A stretch of 64,000 nt of DNA from Candidatus Arcticimaribacter forsetii (GCF_910589745.1 NZ_OU342399.1:1178001-1242000), one strand, 5' to 3'; counted from the first letter of the stretch, positions 17,936-27,046 are shown. Notes: a model not told the origin generated them from the letters alone. Made by a program: numbers and translations.

Positions 17936-19159
17936 TTAGAATATTGGCTTTGCAAAGCAGAGATAAAATTTAGATTCCATGTTTGAAAATGAGTTGCCTA
18001 CAAATAATTCAGAATGACGTTGTAATGAATTGACTTCTCCTGATTTGGTTAAGATCATTATCGTCTTAATATCAGGTACATAGGCTTGGTTTGAGATTTC
18101 TCCTGTAAACACATAATTACCCATATCCGACTCTTTGATTCCAGCTGATGACAGTAATTCAATCTTTTCGTTTATCTGTTTTTGGGTAAAAGGATTATTC
18201 TGAATCCTAATTTTAAGTAGATTCCGGTTTAAAATTCTACTTGAAAGATCACTTAAAACAAAGTCTGAATGATTTTGCCATTCTTTTAATGAGGAAACAA
18301 TATCATAATCATCTAATAAAGCAAATCTTTTAAGTAGATCTAATGAATTTATATCGTTTGAATCTCTATTTAAAAAGTAGGACAAAGAGTTTGAGGTTTT
18401 TAAAACTTCACCTTTTGAAGTAAGAATTCTAGCGTGTTTTAAAAGTCTTTCTAAAAGAAGTTCTGCAACCAAACTTGTTTTATGTAAATATACTTGCCAA
18501 TACATCAGTCTCCTTGCTATTAAGAATTTTTCAACAGAGTGCATTCCCTTTTCCTCAATAACCAACTGATCATCAACAACATTGAACATCGTTATAATTC
18601 TTTCTGAATTTATATTGCCCTCCGTAGCAGCTGTATAAAAACTATCACGCTTTAGATAGTCCATACGATCTAAGTCTATTTGACCCGATACTAACTGATA
18701 CATAAACTTTCGTTTGTATTGATTTTGAAAAATTGAAATTGCAAGAGTCAGCTGTCCTTCAAACTCATTATTTAAAGCATTCATGAATTTCAATGAGAGA
18801 GATTCATGATGTACTCCCTCCACTATACTATTTTCCATTGCATGAGAAAATGGACCATGACCAATGTCATGAAGTAGTATTGCAATCTGCATACCAATTG
18901 ACTCTTCATCAGTAATAGCAATTCCTTTTGTTCTTAATATAGAAATTGTTTTCTGCATTAGATGGACACAACCTAATGCATGCTCAAAACGACTGTGTCT
19001 TGCCCCAGGATATACCAAAGAAGACAGTCCCATTTGAGAAATCCTTCTTAATCTTTGAAAAAAAGGATGCTCTAATAATTTAAATATTATAGGCTCATGA
19101 ATATGAATAAATCCGTAAATTGGATCGTTTAACAAGGTCAGTTTCTGATTGTTTTTCAA
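17936..19159 (-). CDS. HD-domain phosphohydrolase
   Basis: A protein of about 407 residues from a TTG at 19159. The HD metal motif is complete: HSRFEHALGCVHLM (first His), LLHDIGHGPFSHAMEN (HD pair), and a later GQIDLDRMDYLKRD. This is the dNTPase/SpoT-like HD superfamily, and the exact substrate is not known for this subgroup. An ATG at 19198 would add 13 residues but overlaps porX by 16 bases and lies upstream of a good promoter (TTTG-N18-TATATTTG, 19175-19204). The TTG start gives NDPIYGF about 10 residues in, as I remember for relatives. It leads the lpx run. Confidence 0.85.
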   Translation of the reverse strand: MKNNQKLTLLNDPIYGFIHIHEPIIFKLLEHPFFQRLRRISQMGLSSLVYPGARHSRFEHALGCVHLMQKTISILRTKGIAITDEESIGMQIAILLHDIGHGPFSHAMENSIVEGVHHESLSLKFMNALNNEFEGQLTLAISIFQNQYKRKFMYQLVSGQIDLDRMDYLKRDSFYTAATEGNINSERIITMFNVVDDQLVIEEKGMHSVEKFLIARRLMYWQVYLHKTSLVAELLLERLLKHARILTSKGEVLKTSNSLSYFLNRDSNDINSLDLLKRFALLDDYDIVSSLKEWQNHSDFVLSDLSSRILNRNLLKIRIQNNPFTQKQINEKIELLSSAGIKESDMGNYVFTGEISNQAYVPDIKTIMILTKSGEVNSLQRHSELFVGNSFSNMESKFYLCFAKPIF

Positions 19160-19174
19160 AGTGCTGATTTTTAA

Positions 19175-19204
19175 CAAATATAATGAATCCAAAGCCAATA
19201 CAAA
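19175..19204 (-). promoter_or_regulatory. Promoter of the HD-domain/lpx run
   Basis: On the minus strand TTTG (19201-19204), an 18-base spacer and TATATTTG (19175-19182) match the flavobacterial -33/-7 consensus well. The spacer overlaps the first codons of the divergent porX gene. Transcription would begin near 19169, downstream of the ATG at 19198. Confidence 0.6.
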
Positions 19205-20745
19205 TATTGTGGGTAGATGATGAAGTAGACCTTCTAAAGCCTCACATACTCTTCCTTTCTAACAAAGGCTATGAGGTTGTCCCCTGTAATAATGGATTGG
19301 AAGCTATTGAACTACTGGATTCCACTAATTTTCAAGCGGTTCTACTCGATGAAAATATGCCTGGATTAGACGGTTTAGAAACTCTTTCTTTGCTTAAAAA
19401 CAAACTCCCTAACCTACCTGTAATAATGGTTACTAAAAATGAAGAGGAGCACATCATGGAAGATGCAATTGGATCTAAAATTTCAGATTATCTAATAAAA
19501 CCAGTCAATCCAAATCAAATTCTACTTTCGCTCAAAAAAAATCTTCAACAAGGAGATTTAATTGCTGAAAAAACAACTCGAAATTACCAAAAAGAATTTC
19601 GTAAAATCAGCTTGGAACTAATTGATCTCGATGATGCTCCTGCCTGGCAGAATTTTTATTTAAAAATGATTCATTGGGAACTCCAACTTGAATCACTTTC
19701 AGATCCTGGAATGATGGATATATTTGAAAGTCAATTGAAAGAAGCAAATAACCTTTTTTCTAGGTTTATTTCTAGATCCTATGAAGAATGGATTCAGAAT
19801 CAATCTAATGCGCCTGAATTATCACATACCTTATTTAAAAATAAAGTAAAACCATTACTTAAAAATAACCAACCCACTCTTTTTTTGGTTATTGATAATT
19901 TAAGAATGGATCAATGGAAAACAATCGAACCCATAATACTAGATTTTTATAATAAAGAAATTGAGGAAAGCTATTTCAGTATTCTTCCTACAGCAACACA
20001 GTATGCTCGAAACTCCCTTTTTTCAGGACTCACACCTTTAGATATTTCCAAAAAACATCCAGAATTATGGAAATATGATAATGAAGAAGGAGGTAAAAAC
20101 AGTAATGAAAAAGAACTTCTTGAGAATCAGATGAAAAGACTTGGTATTGACGGAAAGATGAGTTATCACAAGATAACCAATCTAAAGAGTGGAAAACAAT
20201 TAGCCAAATACTTAACAAATCATAAAAAAGAAAAATTAACGACTGTAGTATATAACTTTGTAGATATGATTTCACACGCTAAGTCTGAAATGGAAATCAT
20301 CAAGGAATTAGCTCCAGACAATAAGGCATATAGATCACTAACTTCAAGCTGGTTCAAGAATTCTCCTCTCCTAGAAATACTTTTAGAAGCTAAAAGACTT
20401 AACTTTCAACTCATCTTAACAACAGATCATGGAACTATAAATGTTACTCAACCCGTAGAGGTTGTTGCTGATAAAGAAACAAGTTCTAATCTTAGATACA
20501 AGACCGGAAGAAGCTTAACTTTCCCATCAAACAAAGTGTATAAAGTAGATGAACCTTCTCGAATTGGTCTTCCTCAAGCGGGGTTTAATCATAAATATAT
20601 TTTTGGTTTGGATTATAATTACTTTGTATATCCTCAAAATTATAACCATTTTGCTACTCTTTATAACAACTCCTACCAACATGGTGGTATTTCTTTAGAA
20701 GAAATAATAATTCCTTTTGTAGTTTTGCAACCCAAAAGCAAGTAA
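19183..20745 (+). CDS. porX: PorX-type response regulator with PglZ domain
   Basis: A 520-residue two-domain regulator. Residues 1-120 are a CheY-like receiver with acidic pair D12/D13, phospho-acceptor D56 in LLDENMPG, T84 and K106. Residues from about 200 are an alkaline-phosphatase-superfamily (PglZ) domain: LFLVIDNLRMDQW, SILPTATQYARNSLFSG, VVYNFVDMISHAKSEME and LILTTDHGTINV supply metal ligands. PorX with the kinase PorY controls type IX secretion genes, and structural work on the family reports nucleotide phosphodiesterase activity. It is divergent from the HD gene, with tsaE 4 bases downstream. Confidence 0.95.
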   Translation: MNPKPIQILWVDDEVDLLKPHILFLSNKGYEVVPCNNGLEAIELLDSTNFQAVLLDENMPGLDGLETLSLLKNKLPNLPVIMVTKNEEEHIMEDAIGSKISDYLIKPVNPNQILLSLKKNLQQGDLIAEKTTRNYQKEFRKISLELIDLDDAPAWQNFYLKMIHWELQLESLSDPGMMDIFESQLKEANNLFSRFISRSYEEWIQNQSNAPELSHTLFKNKVKPLLKNNQPTLFLVIDNLRMDQWKTIEPIILDFYNKEIEESYFSILPTATQYARNSLFSGLTPLDISKKHPELWKYDNEEGGKNSNEKELLENQMKRLGIDGKMSYHKITNLKSGKQLAKYLTNHKKEKLTTVVYNFVDMISHAKSEMEIIKELAPDNKAYRSLTSSWFKNSPLLEILLEAKRLNFQLILTTDHGTINVTQPVEVVADKETSSNLRYKTGRSLTFPSNKVYKVDEPSRIGLPQAGFNHKYIFGLDYNYFVYPQNYNHFATLYNNSYQHGGISLEEIIIPFVVLQPKSK

Positions 20746-20749
20746 TTAA

Positions 20750-21157
20750 ATGAGACAGAGTTTTACATTAGAAAACCTTGGTGCCTTAGCTAAAGAAATT
20801 AAGTCCAAACTAAAACATACTGTTTTAGTTTTTGAAGGGTCAATGGGAGTTGGGAAAACTACATTAATTCATGCATTGTGTAAAGAATTAGAGATTTTAG
20901 ATACTGTTAGCAGCCCTACTTTTTCTTTAATTAATGAATATAAAACAAAAAACGGCAAAAGTATTTATCACTTTGATTGTTACCGATTAGAAACAGAAGA
21001 GGAAGCTTTTGATTTTGGAGCTGAAGAATATATTGATTCTGGTAGTTTGTGTTTAATAGAATGGCCTGATAGAATTTCTAGTCTTTTACCTTCTAAATAT
21101 CATCGTGTTAAACTAGATCATGTTAACCAAAATACTAGAATAATAGACTTTATTTAG
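20750..21157 (+). CDS. tsaE: tRNA threonylcarbamoyladenosine biosynthesis ATPase
   Basis: A 135-residue P-loop protein that works with TsaB, TsaC and TsaD to make t6A37 in tRNA. The Walker A loop is GSMGVGKTT (residues 30-38), SPTFSLINEY is the family switch segment, and YHFDCYRLETEEEAFDFGAEEYI and LIEWPDRI complete the signature. It follows porX by 4 bases, so the two are likely cotranscribed. Confidence 0.95.
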   Translation: MRQSFTLENLGALAKEIKSKLKHTVLVFEGSMGVGKTTLIHALCKELEILDTVSSPTFSLINEYKTKNGKSIYHFDCYRLETEEEAFDFGAEEYIDSGSLCLIEWPDRISSLLPSKYHRVKLDHVNQNTRIIDFI

Positions 21158-21188
21158 TCCAATAATATTATTTATAAAATAATTAATA

Positions 21189-21557
21189 ATGAGTTTTCTT
21201 AAAAGATTAGGGTATTATTTAGGTGGATTTTCAATTGGTTTAGTTTTTCTATTTTATTTTTTAGATGGAAAAAAAACAGAATTTAACTACAGTCCAGATG
21301 CGAGAGTATTGAATAATTTGTCTAAGAAAGAATGGATCTACAAATCGGGGGTTTCTCAAAGTTTACAACTAGATTCTTTAACTGTAGCAGAAATAATTAG
21401 ACGAGGTGATATTGATTTTGGATTGAGCGATACAAAAAGAGACAGCTGCAGATTGTATTTAGTTGAAACTAAAATTGGTATTAAAGAATATAATTTAGAA
21501 GTGGAAAATTGTAACAAAAAGGTAAAAGTACTTTCAGTTGAAATTTTAAATGAATAA
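21189..21557 (+). CDS. DUF4258-like membrane-anchored protein
   Basis: A 122-residue protein with an N-terminal membrane segment (LGYYLGGFSIGLVFLFYFL, residues 7-25) and a small exposed domain that includes SLTVAEIIRRGDIDFGLSDTKRDSCRLYLVE and a final YNLEVENCNKKVKVLSVE. The layout fits DUF4258 proteins of Flavobacteriaceae. Two cysteines (in DSCR and ENCN) are conserved in my memory of the family, but their role is unknown. It lies 31 bases after tsaE. Confidence 0.75.
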   Translation: MSFLKRLGYYLGGFSIGLVFLFYFLDGKKTEFNYSPDARVLNNLSKKEWIYKSGVSQSLQLDSLTVAEIIRRGDIDFGLSDTKRDSCRLYLVETKIGIKEYNLEVENCNKKVKVLSVEILNE

Positions 21558-21690
21558 AACAAAAAAAGCAGCTGAAAAAAATTGAACTGCTCTTTCATAA
21601 ATAATAATAGTGTTTTATTAATTTAGAGCTCTACAAACATAGACAATTAATTAACACAAACAACATAATCAACTATAAAAACATAAATCA

Positions 21691-22758
21691 ATGAAATCCA
21701 TTACTGCAAAGGGCTACAACGTTGAATTCTCTGAAAAACAGTATACTATATTAAATGATTTTATAGTTGTAAAGGATTATTCTTCTATTTTTATTCTTGT
21801 TGATGAAAATACGGAGCATAATTGTCTTCCTATTTTTCTAAGTAATTTCTCAAATGAATTAAATATTGAAATTATCTCTATTGTAGCCGGAGAAGAAAAT
21901 AAACATATTGAAACCTGCTTAGGTGTATGGGAAGCGCTATCTGAACTTGGAGCAGATCGTAAAAGCCTGCTGATTAACTTAGGAGGTGGAGTTGTTACCG
22001 ATCTTGGTGGGTTTGTTGCTTCTACTTTTAAAAGAGGTATTGACTTTATTAACATCCCTACTACTCTACTATCCATGGTAGATGCTTCTGTTGGAGGAAA
22101 AACAGGTGTTGACTTAGGAGTACTCAAAAATCAGGTTGGTGTAATTATAAACCCTAAGATGGTTTTAGTAGATCAGCACTACTTGAAAACATTACCTGCT
22201 GAAGAATACAGAAGTGGTTATGCTGAAATGCTAAAACACGGATTAATAGAAGATGAAGCATATTGGAAAACACTTTCTAACTTTAAAAACATATCTACTG
22301 AAGAGATCGCGAGCTTTATTCATCATTCTGTAAATATTAAAAACAATGTTGTTCTTGAAGACCCTTACGAACATGGATTAAGAAAGATATTGAACTTTGG
22401 ACACACATTGGGGCATGCGATAGAGTCTTATTGTTTAACAAACGAAAACAAGAAAACCCTACTTCACGGAGAAGCTATTGCCATTGGGATGATTTTAGAA
22501 GCTTTTTTGGCTAAAGAACTTACTCAATTAAGTAGCGAGGAATGCGATGAAATAAAAACAGTCTTCAATTCAATTTATCCAGTAGTTAAATTCTCACCTA
22601 AAGAGATTAATGAGATTATCGAACTTCTTCAATACGATAAGAAAAACAGTCACGGAAAAATAAAATTTGTTCTTTTGGAATCAATTGGCAAAGCAATTAT
22701 AGACATAGAAGTTTCTAATGAACTACTATTGTCTTCCTTCGAATATTACAGCAAGTAG
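21691..22758 (+). CDS. aroB: 3-dehydroquinate synthase
   Basis: A 355-residue NAD- and zinc-dependent enzyme, second step of the shikimate pathway. Motifs: LGGGVVTDLGGFVAST (about 97-112), IPTTLLSMVDASVGGKTGVD (122-141), EYRSGYAEMLKHGLI with a zinc-ligand Glu, and LNFGHTLGHAIES and LLHGEAIAIGM with the His ligands. Full length. The stop is only 3 bases from the convergent ppc stop, inside a shared hairpin. Confidence 0.96.
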   Translation: MKSITAKGYNVEFSEKQYTILNDFIVVKDYSSIFILVDENTEHNCLPIFLSNFSNELNIEIISIVAGEENKHIETCLGVWEALSELGADRKSLLINLGGGVVTDLGGFVASTFKRGIDFINIPTTLLSMVDASVGGKTGVDLGVLKNQVGVIINPKMVLVDQHYLKTLPAEEYRSGYAEMLKHGLIEDEAYWKTLSNFKNISTEEIASFIHHSVNIKNNVVLEDPYEHGLRKILNFGHTLGHAIESYCLTNENKKTLLHGEAIAIGMILEAFLAKELTQLSSEECDEIKTVFNSIYPVVKFSPKEINEIIELLQYDKKNSHGKIKFVLLESIGKAIIDIEVSNELLLSSFEYYSK

Positions 22759-22782
22759 AAATTAACAGGAATTTCTACTTGC
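22751..22782. terminator. Shared hairpin spanning the aroB and ppc stop codons
   Basis: A perfect 13-bp inverted repeat (GCAAGTAGAAATT and its complement, 6-base loop) covers the last codons and stops of both convergent genes. There is no strong T-run on either side, so it may block exonucleases or transcription collision rather than act as a standard terminator. Confidence 0.65.
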
Positions 22783-25350
22783 ATTAATGTTTCCAAATAA
22801 AGATCGAGTTACTAATTTTTCATAAATTTCTAATTGATCTTCATTAAGGTCTTTAGATTCTTTAAGTTCATGAATAGAACTCAATGCATATTGTTGAATT
22901 GTCAATAAGGGCTGAACTATAGCTTCACGCATTTCAATGGAATGCTTCCCTGCGGGCTGATCTTCCATTAATTCTGTATATCCAGTTAATCTCAATAACA
23001 TTTCTTTAGTCAAGAGATATTCATCATGTATGATATTCCAAAATTCACCATATTCTTTATCTTTTCCAATATGAGCGGTAAGTTTAAAGAAAGACTTCGT
23101 TAAACTCATCATACTATTTGCAATTAAAGTTCTAAAGAACGCTGAATTTTCATATAACGAAGAAACTTTATCGAATTCGCCTAGATCGTCAAATGTCTTG
23201 ATTGCTGTACCTACCCCATAGAAACCAGGAACATTTTGCTTAGATTGACTCCAACTACCTACAAAGGGTATAGCTCTTAAGTCAGAAAAATTAAGTTCTT
23301 TAGAATTTCCTCTTTTTGAAGGTCTACTTCCAATATTTGTTTTGGAATAGTACTGTAACGTACTCATATTTTCTAGATATGGGACGAATTTTGAATGAGA
23401 TTTAAAATCACTATAAGATTGATAACTAATGTCTGCAAGTTTTTGCATGGTTTCTCTATCCTTATCAGCTAAATGGTTGTTGTCATTTTTAAAGACCTGA
23501 TTCGAAATTCCAGAACTTAATAGTTGTTCAAAATTAAACTGACTTGAATCTAAAGTTCCGAAATTAGAACTAATTGTTTGTCCCTGAACAGTTAACTGAA
23601 TATCATCTGCTTTTATACGATCTCCCATGGAAGCATAGAATTGATGAGTATTTCCACCACCACGTGCAGGTGGTCCTCCTCTACCGTCAAAAAATGCAAC
23701 AGCTACACCAAAGTCATTAGAAACGTCAGAAAGCTCCTCTTTGGCTTTATAAATACTCCAGTTTGCCATGAAATATCCCCCATCTTTTGTACCATCCGAA
23801 AAACCAAGCATAATGGTTTGCTTCATGTTTCGAGTTTTAAGGTGTTCACTATAAACTGGATTCGTATATAGGTTATGCATTATTTCTTGGGAAACTTGTA
23901 AATCATCTACAGTTTCAAATAATGGAATTAAATCAACTGTAGGCTTTTCCCAACCACATATTCTGTGAAGAGCAAATAGTTGAAGCATATTTTCTATACT
24001 CTGACAGTTACTAATAATGTATCTGTGACATCCTCTCTCTCCATTACTTTCTTGAATTGACTTCATGGCATATATAGACCCAAGGGTATGTTTTACTATG
24101 TCGTCTTCAAAAATATCAGCAGGTACATTACCCGTTAATTTAGGTAATATCAATAAACGCTCTTTTAAACTTAAATCCAAGTAATTTTCGGGTAACCCAG
24201 TGATATAATCTTGAATTTTTGGGTGTGAAACGATCGTTTCAAAAACTTTATTATGAACTCTTGAATCCTGTCGGATATCAAGTGATGCAAAATGAAATCC
24301 AAATAATTTAACTTTATTTCTTAGATCTACGATTTCGTTAACATATATGCTCTGATGACGTGTTCTTAAAATCGACTCAATTTGATTTAACTCATCTATG
24401 ACATAATCAGCATCAATTTGTGTAATTTTAGAGGGATGAAAAAGCGTATTGTATAGTTTAGATTCTAAATCTGTAATCATCTGATCAACTTGGTCAAATG
24501 TTATTTTTCTTTTCAACATCCTTAGATCTCTGTAGTAGTTTCTCAGAATGTTAAAACGTAGTTTTTTAGCTGTTTCTAAAGTTATTTCGGGAGTAACAAA
24601 TGGATTTCCATCTCTATCACCACCTGGCCAGAAACCAAAATCAAAAATTGAGTTATCAATAGTCTTCCCTTCAAAAATATGCTGTTCTAAATAATTATAA
24701 ATAACGGAGGCTGATTTATAAAAGACATTCTCTAGAAACCACATCAAACTAACAGCTTCATCTAAAGGAGAAGGTTTAGTTTTATTAAAGAAACGAGTCT
24801 TTCCAAGTTGAGTTAGTAAAATATTGATTTTCTCTAAATCATCATTTTTTAATGCCTCTGAAAGATCAGTAATAATTCCTAAAACAGGTCCTGGATAAAA
24901 TTGAGTTGGATGTGCTGTGAGCACTATTCTTACTTTAAATCTATTCAAATACTCTTTAAGCTCAGTGAAATTATTATTGGTTTTAGCAACTTCTTTAATA
25001 TAACGAAGCGTCCCTCTACCGTGCATGTTATTTACATAAGAAAAACCAGCATCTTCAATAGCATCAAATAACACAATTTGTCTTTCGATGTACTTTAGAA
25101 AACTAAATAAAAGATCGTGTTTATTTTGACCTTCCATTCCTTGAGCAAAATTTTTGAAAAACTGGTTTACAATTTCTTTTGGCGAAAGATCTGCTTGATA
25201 TCCTTTTGCACAAAAATCAGAAAACAAAGGTAATAGTAACGAGGTTTGAGGAATTGAATCGAATGGTAATTTTAAAAAAAGGCTGTTGTAAATTTCAAAT
25301 TTTGATACAACGTAATCGTTAAACCTCTCTGCTTTTGTCTTTCTTGCCAT
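22762..25350 (-). CDS. ppc: Phosphoenolpyruvate carboxylase
   Basis: An 862-residue enzyme that carboxylates PEP to oxaloacetate and replenishes the TCA cycle. Catalytic His147 sits in VLTAHPTQFYPG, a variant of the usual TAHPTE. FWPGGDRDGNPFVTPE, FHFASLDIRQDSRVH, MLGFSDGTKDGGYF and FFDGRGGPPARGGG are the substrate and phosphate loops. The chain ends RNSC instead of the more common RNTG. It starts 17 bases after the Lrp-type regulator, which may control it. Confidence 0.94.
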   Translation of the reverse strand: MARKTKAERFNDYVVSKFEIYNSLFLKLPFDSIPQTSLLLPLFSDFCAKGYQADLSPKEIVNQFFKNFAQGMEGQNKHDLLFSFLKYIERQIVLFDAIEDAGFSYVNNMHGRGTLRYIKEVAKTNNNFTELKEYLNRFKVRIVLTAHPTQFYPGPVLGIITDLSEALKNDDLEKINILLTQLGKTRFFNKTKPSPLDEAVSLMWFLENVFYKSASVIYNYLEQHIFEGKTIDNSIFDFGFWPGGDRDGNPFVTPEITLETAKKLRFNILRNYYRDLRMLKRKITFDQVDQMITDLESKLYNTLFHPSKITQIDADYVIDELNQIESILRTRHQSIYVNEIVDLRNKVKLFGFHFASLDIRQDSRVHNKVFETIVSHPKIQDYITGLPENYLDLSLKERLLILPKLTGNVPADIFEDDIVKHTLGSIYAMKSIQESNGERGCHRYIISNCQSIENMLQLFALHRICGWEKPTVDLIPLFETVDDLQVSQEIMHNLYTNPVYSEHLKTRNMKQTIMLGFSDGTKDGGYFMANWSIYKAKEELSDVSNDFGVAVAFFDGRGGPPARGGGNTHQFYASMGDRIKADDIQLTVQGQTISSNFGTLDSSQFNFEQLLSSGISNQVFKNDNNHLADKDRETMQKLADISYQSYSDFKSHSKFVPYLENMSTLQYYSKTNIGSRPSKRGNSKELNFSDLRAIPFVGSWSQSKQNVPGFYGVGTAIKTFDDLGEFDKVSSLYENSAFFRTLIANSMMSLTKSFFKLTAHIGKDKEYGEFWNIIHDEYLLTKEMLLRLTGYTELMEDQPAGKHSIEMREAIVQPLLTIQQYALSSIHELKESKDLNEDQLEIYEKLVTRSLFGNINASRNSC

Positions 25351-25367
25351 GGTGTATTGGAGTTATT

Positions 25368-25847
25368 CTATAATTCGTTAAAAATGGTATGCATCAATCG
25401 TTTTTTATCATTGATACTTTCCTCCAGAGATATCATTGTCTCTGTTCTTAGTATCCCAGGGATGTCATCAATCATGAAAATAATATCTTTTGCATGCTTC
25501 GTGTCTCGAGCTCTAACCTTGCAGAAAATATTAAATTTTCCAGTAGTAATGTGAGCAACTGTTACGAAAGGTATATTTTTTAAATCCTCCAGAGCTTTCT
25601 GTGTCATATTATTTTTCTCAAGAAAAATTCCAACATAGGCAATGAAAGAATATCCAAGTTTTTCATAATCAACATTCAGTGATGAACCCTTTATGATTCC
25701 TGCATCTTCCATTTTTTTGACTCGAACATGAACTGTTCCAGCAGAAATAAGAAGTTTTTTTGAAATATCGGTAAATGGAACTCGAGTATTGTCAATTAAA
25801 ATATCTAAAATTTGGTGATCGACTTCGTCTAGCTTAAATTTTGGCAT
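25368..25847 (-). CDS. Lrp/AsnC family transcriptional regulator
   Basis: A 159-residue regulator. Residues about 6-60 form the winged HTH (LDEVDHQILDILIDNTRVPFTDISKKL, then SAGTVHVRVKKMEDAGII). Residues from about 70 form the RAM ligand-binding domain (FIAYVGIFLEKNN, VTVAHITTGKFNIFCKVRARD). Lrp-type proteins bind amino acids and form octamers on DNA. A TAnnTTTG box and a 16-bp palindrome lie just upstream, which suggests autoregulation. ppc follows by 17 bases and is a natural target. Confidence 0.94.
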   Translation of the reverse strand: MPKFKLDEVDHQILDILIDNTRVPFTDISKKLLISAGTVHVRVKKMEDAGIIKGSSLNVDYEKLGYSFIAYVGIFLEKNNMTQKALEDLKNIPFVTVAHITTGKFNIFCKVRARDTKHAKDIIFMIDDIPGILRTETMISLEESINDKKRLMHTIFNEL

Positions 25848-25870
25848 ATCATTATTTTTAATAATTATAG

Positions 25871-25878
25871 CAAAATTA
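25871..25878 (-). promoter_or_regulatory. Candidate -7 box of the lrp-type gene
   Basis: TAATTTTG on the minus strand, matching TAnnTTTG, ends 23 bases before the ATG at 25847. The upstream palindrome at 25893-25908 covers roughly the -25 to -40 region. Confidence 0.4.
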
Positions 25879-25892
25879 ATGAAAACACTATC

Positions 25893-25908
25893 AATTCTAT
25901 ATAGAATT
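25893..25908. promoter_or_regulatory. 16-bp palindrome upstream of the lrp-type gene
   Basis: AATTCTATATAGAATT is a perfect palindrome that overlaps the stop codon of the upstream M14 peptidase gene and lies about 15 bases upstream of the -7 box of the Lrp-type gene. It is a plausible operator for that regulator. Confidence 0.45.
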
Positions 25909-27022
25909 AAGGGATTTGATGAAAATTTAACAAAGAAATGGTTTTTGTTAAATTTGAAATTAAATCTTCTTCACTCTCAAAAATTAAATCCTTAAACACC
26001 TTATGTTCTTGAAAATCAATTTTTTGAAGTCCTTTTAATTCCTTCGAGAAAGAATCTATTTGAGGAATAAATTTAACATGATCTTCAAATTTCTCCTCTT
26101 TAAATTGAAATATAAAAGTCTGTAATAAATTCGAATTGCTACTTAAAGAAGTGTTTACATTACAAAGTTCGACATCTCTAAGATTTTTATAGTTCTCCGG
26201 GATATCAAAATACGAATCAATTGGAAAAGATTTCAGCGTATCTGAAGCAATAACTTCACACATGGATATAATTGATTTAAAAATCATTTGACGCGCAACT
26301 GTTCTCCCGTAATCGTTTTTATAATGACCAGCCTCAAAAAGAATCGTAGGTGTGTTTTTGGAAGTAAAGTAATCTCCAACACAATTAATATTAAAACCGT
26401 CATCATAACGTCCTACTGCTTCAGGGATAAATTCTTGAATGGTATTATTAGCGGCTACTATTAAGCGCATCGCATCTTTTCTAGCTGAGGTAATAGATCT
26501 TTCGGCGTCTGCAGAAGGAGCTAAAAAAGAAACAGTGGCAGGTATATGAGTATCTCCTGCGCTAAAAATAGTGCGTTGACCATGAAGGTTAAAGCAATAA
26601 TCTGGTGAAAATTCATCAAAAACAGTTCGAAGTAATTGACTTTCTGGTTGACTGAGCTCAACAGCATCTCGGTTTAGGTCGATATTATTAGCGTTTTGTC
26701 TAGTATATTCATGAGAACCGTCAGGGTTTAACTGTGGAATCATATAAAAAGTACATGAACTTAATAAATATGAAGCCTCTGGAGTGTTTAAATAAGCCCA
26801 AAAATCAATAAGAGACTTAGTTGTTGTAGATTCATTTCCGTGCATCTGAGACCACATCAGTACCTTTTTTGGACCAGTTCCTATGTGAGCGGAATAAATA
26901 GATCTTCCTTGAACTGAAGTACCAATAGTCTTAACCAGGTAAAATAAATCATTCTCTTCAAGGTATTTTTTTAATGTAGCCGGAGTCAATAAACGATTCT
27001 CGTTTAAATCTATTTTTTTCAT
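25907..27022 (-). CDS. M14 family zinc carboxypeptidase
   Basis: A 371-residue enzyme from the ATG at 27022 (MKKIDLNENRLL). Zinc ligands are visible in MWSQMHGNESTTTKSLIDF (H and E), with the third His in FNLHGQRTIF. PQLNPDGSHEYTRQNANNIDLNRDA is the substrate-binding block with the arginines, and FEAGHYKNDYG contains the catalytic Glu-type region. No signal peptide is evident. A longer form from 27040 would begin upstream of the probable transcription start. It is divergent from an XRE regulator with a shared repeat. Confidence 0.88.
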   Translation of the reverse strand: MKKIDLNENRLLTPATLKKYLEENDLFYLVKTIGTSVQGRSIYSAHIGTGPKKVLMWSQMHGNESTTTKSLIDFWAYLNTPEASYLLSSCTFYMIPQLNPDGSHEYTRQNANNIDLNRDAVELSQPESQLLRTVFDEFSPDYCFNLHGQRTIFSAGDTHIPATVSFLAPSADAERSITSARKDAMRLIVAANNTIQEFIPEAVGRYDDGFNINCVGDYFTSKNTPTILFEAGHYKNDYGRTVARQMIFKSIISMCEVIASDTLKSFPIDSYFDIPENYKNLRDVELCNVNTSLSSNSNLLQTFIFQFKEEKFEDHVKFIPQIDSFSKELKGLQKIDFQEHKVFKDLIFESEEDLISNLTKTISLLNFHQIP

Positions 27023-27027
27023 GTGTA

Positions 27028-27035
27028 CAAATGTA
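27028..27035 (-). promoter_or_regulatory. Candidate -7 box of the M14 peptidase gene
   Basis: TACATTTG on the minus strand matches TAnnTTTG and lies 5 bases before the ATG at 27022. A TTG stands 16 bases upstream of the box. The message may be leaderless. The candidate operator at 27047-27062 lies over the -33 side. Confidence 0.5.
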
Positions 27036-27046
27036 AACACAAATAG

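Noticed and set aside
21560-21595. Possible terminator after the DUF4258 gene (AGCAG/CTGCT around an A-rich loop)
   Set aside because: Only five paired bases and a 15-base loop; too weak to call.
24895-24920. ppc active-site motif TAHPTQ instead of TAHPTE as a sign of inactivation
   Set aside because: The catalytic His is kept, the remaining loops are intact, and I recall the same variant in other Bacteroidetes.
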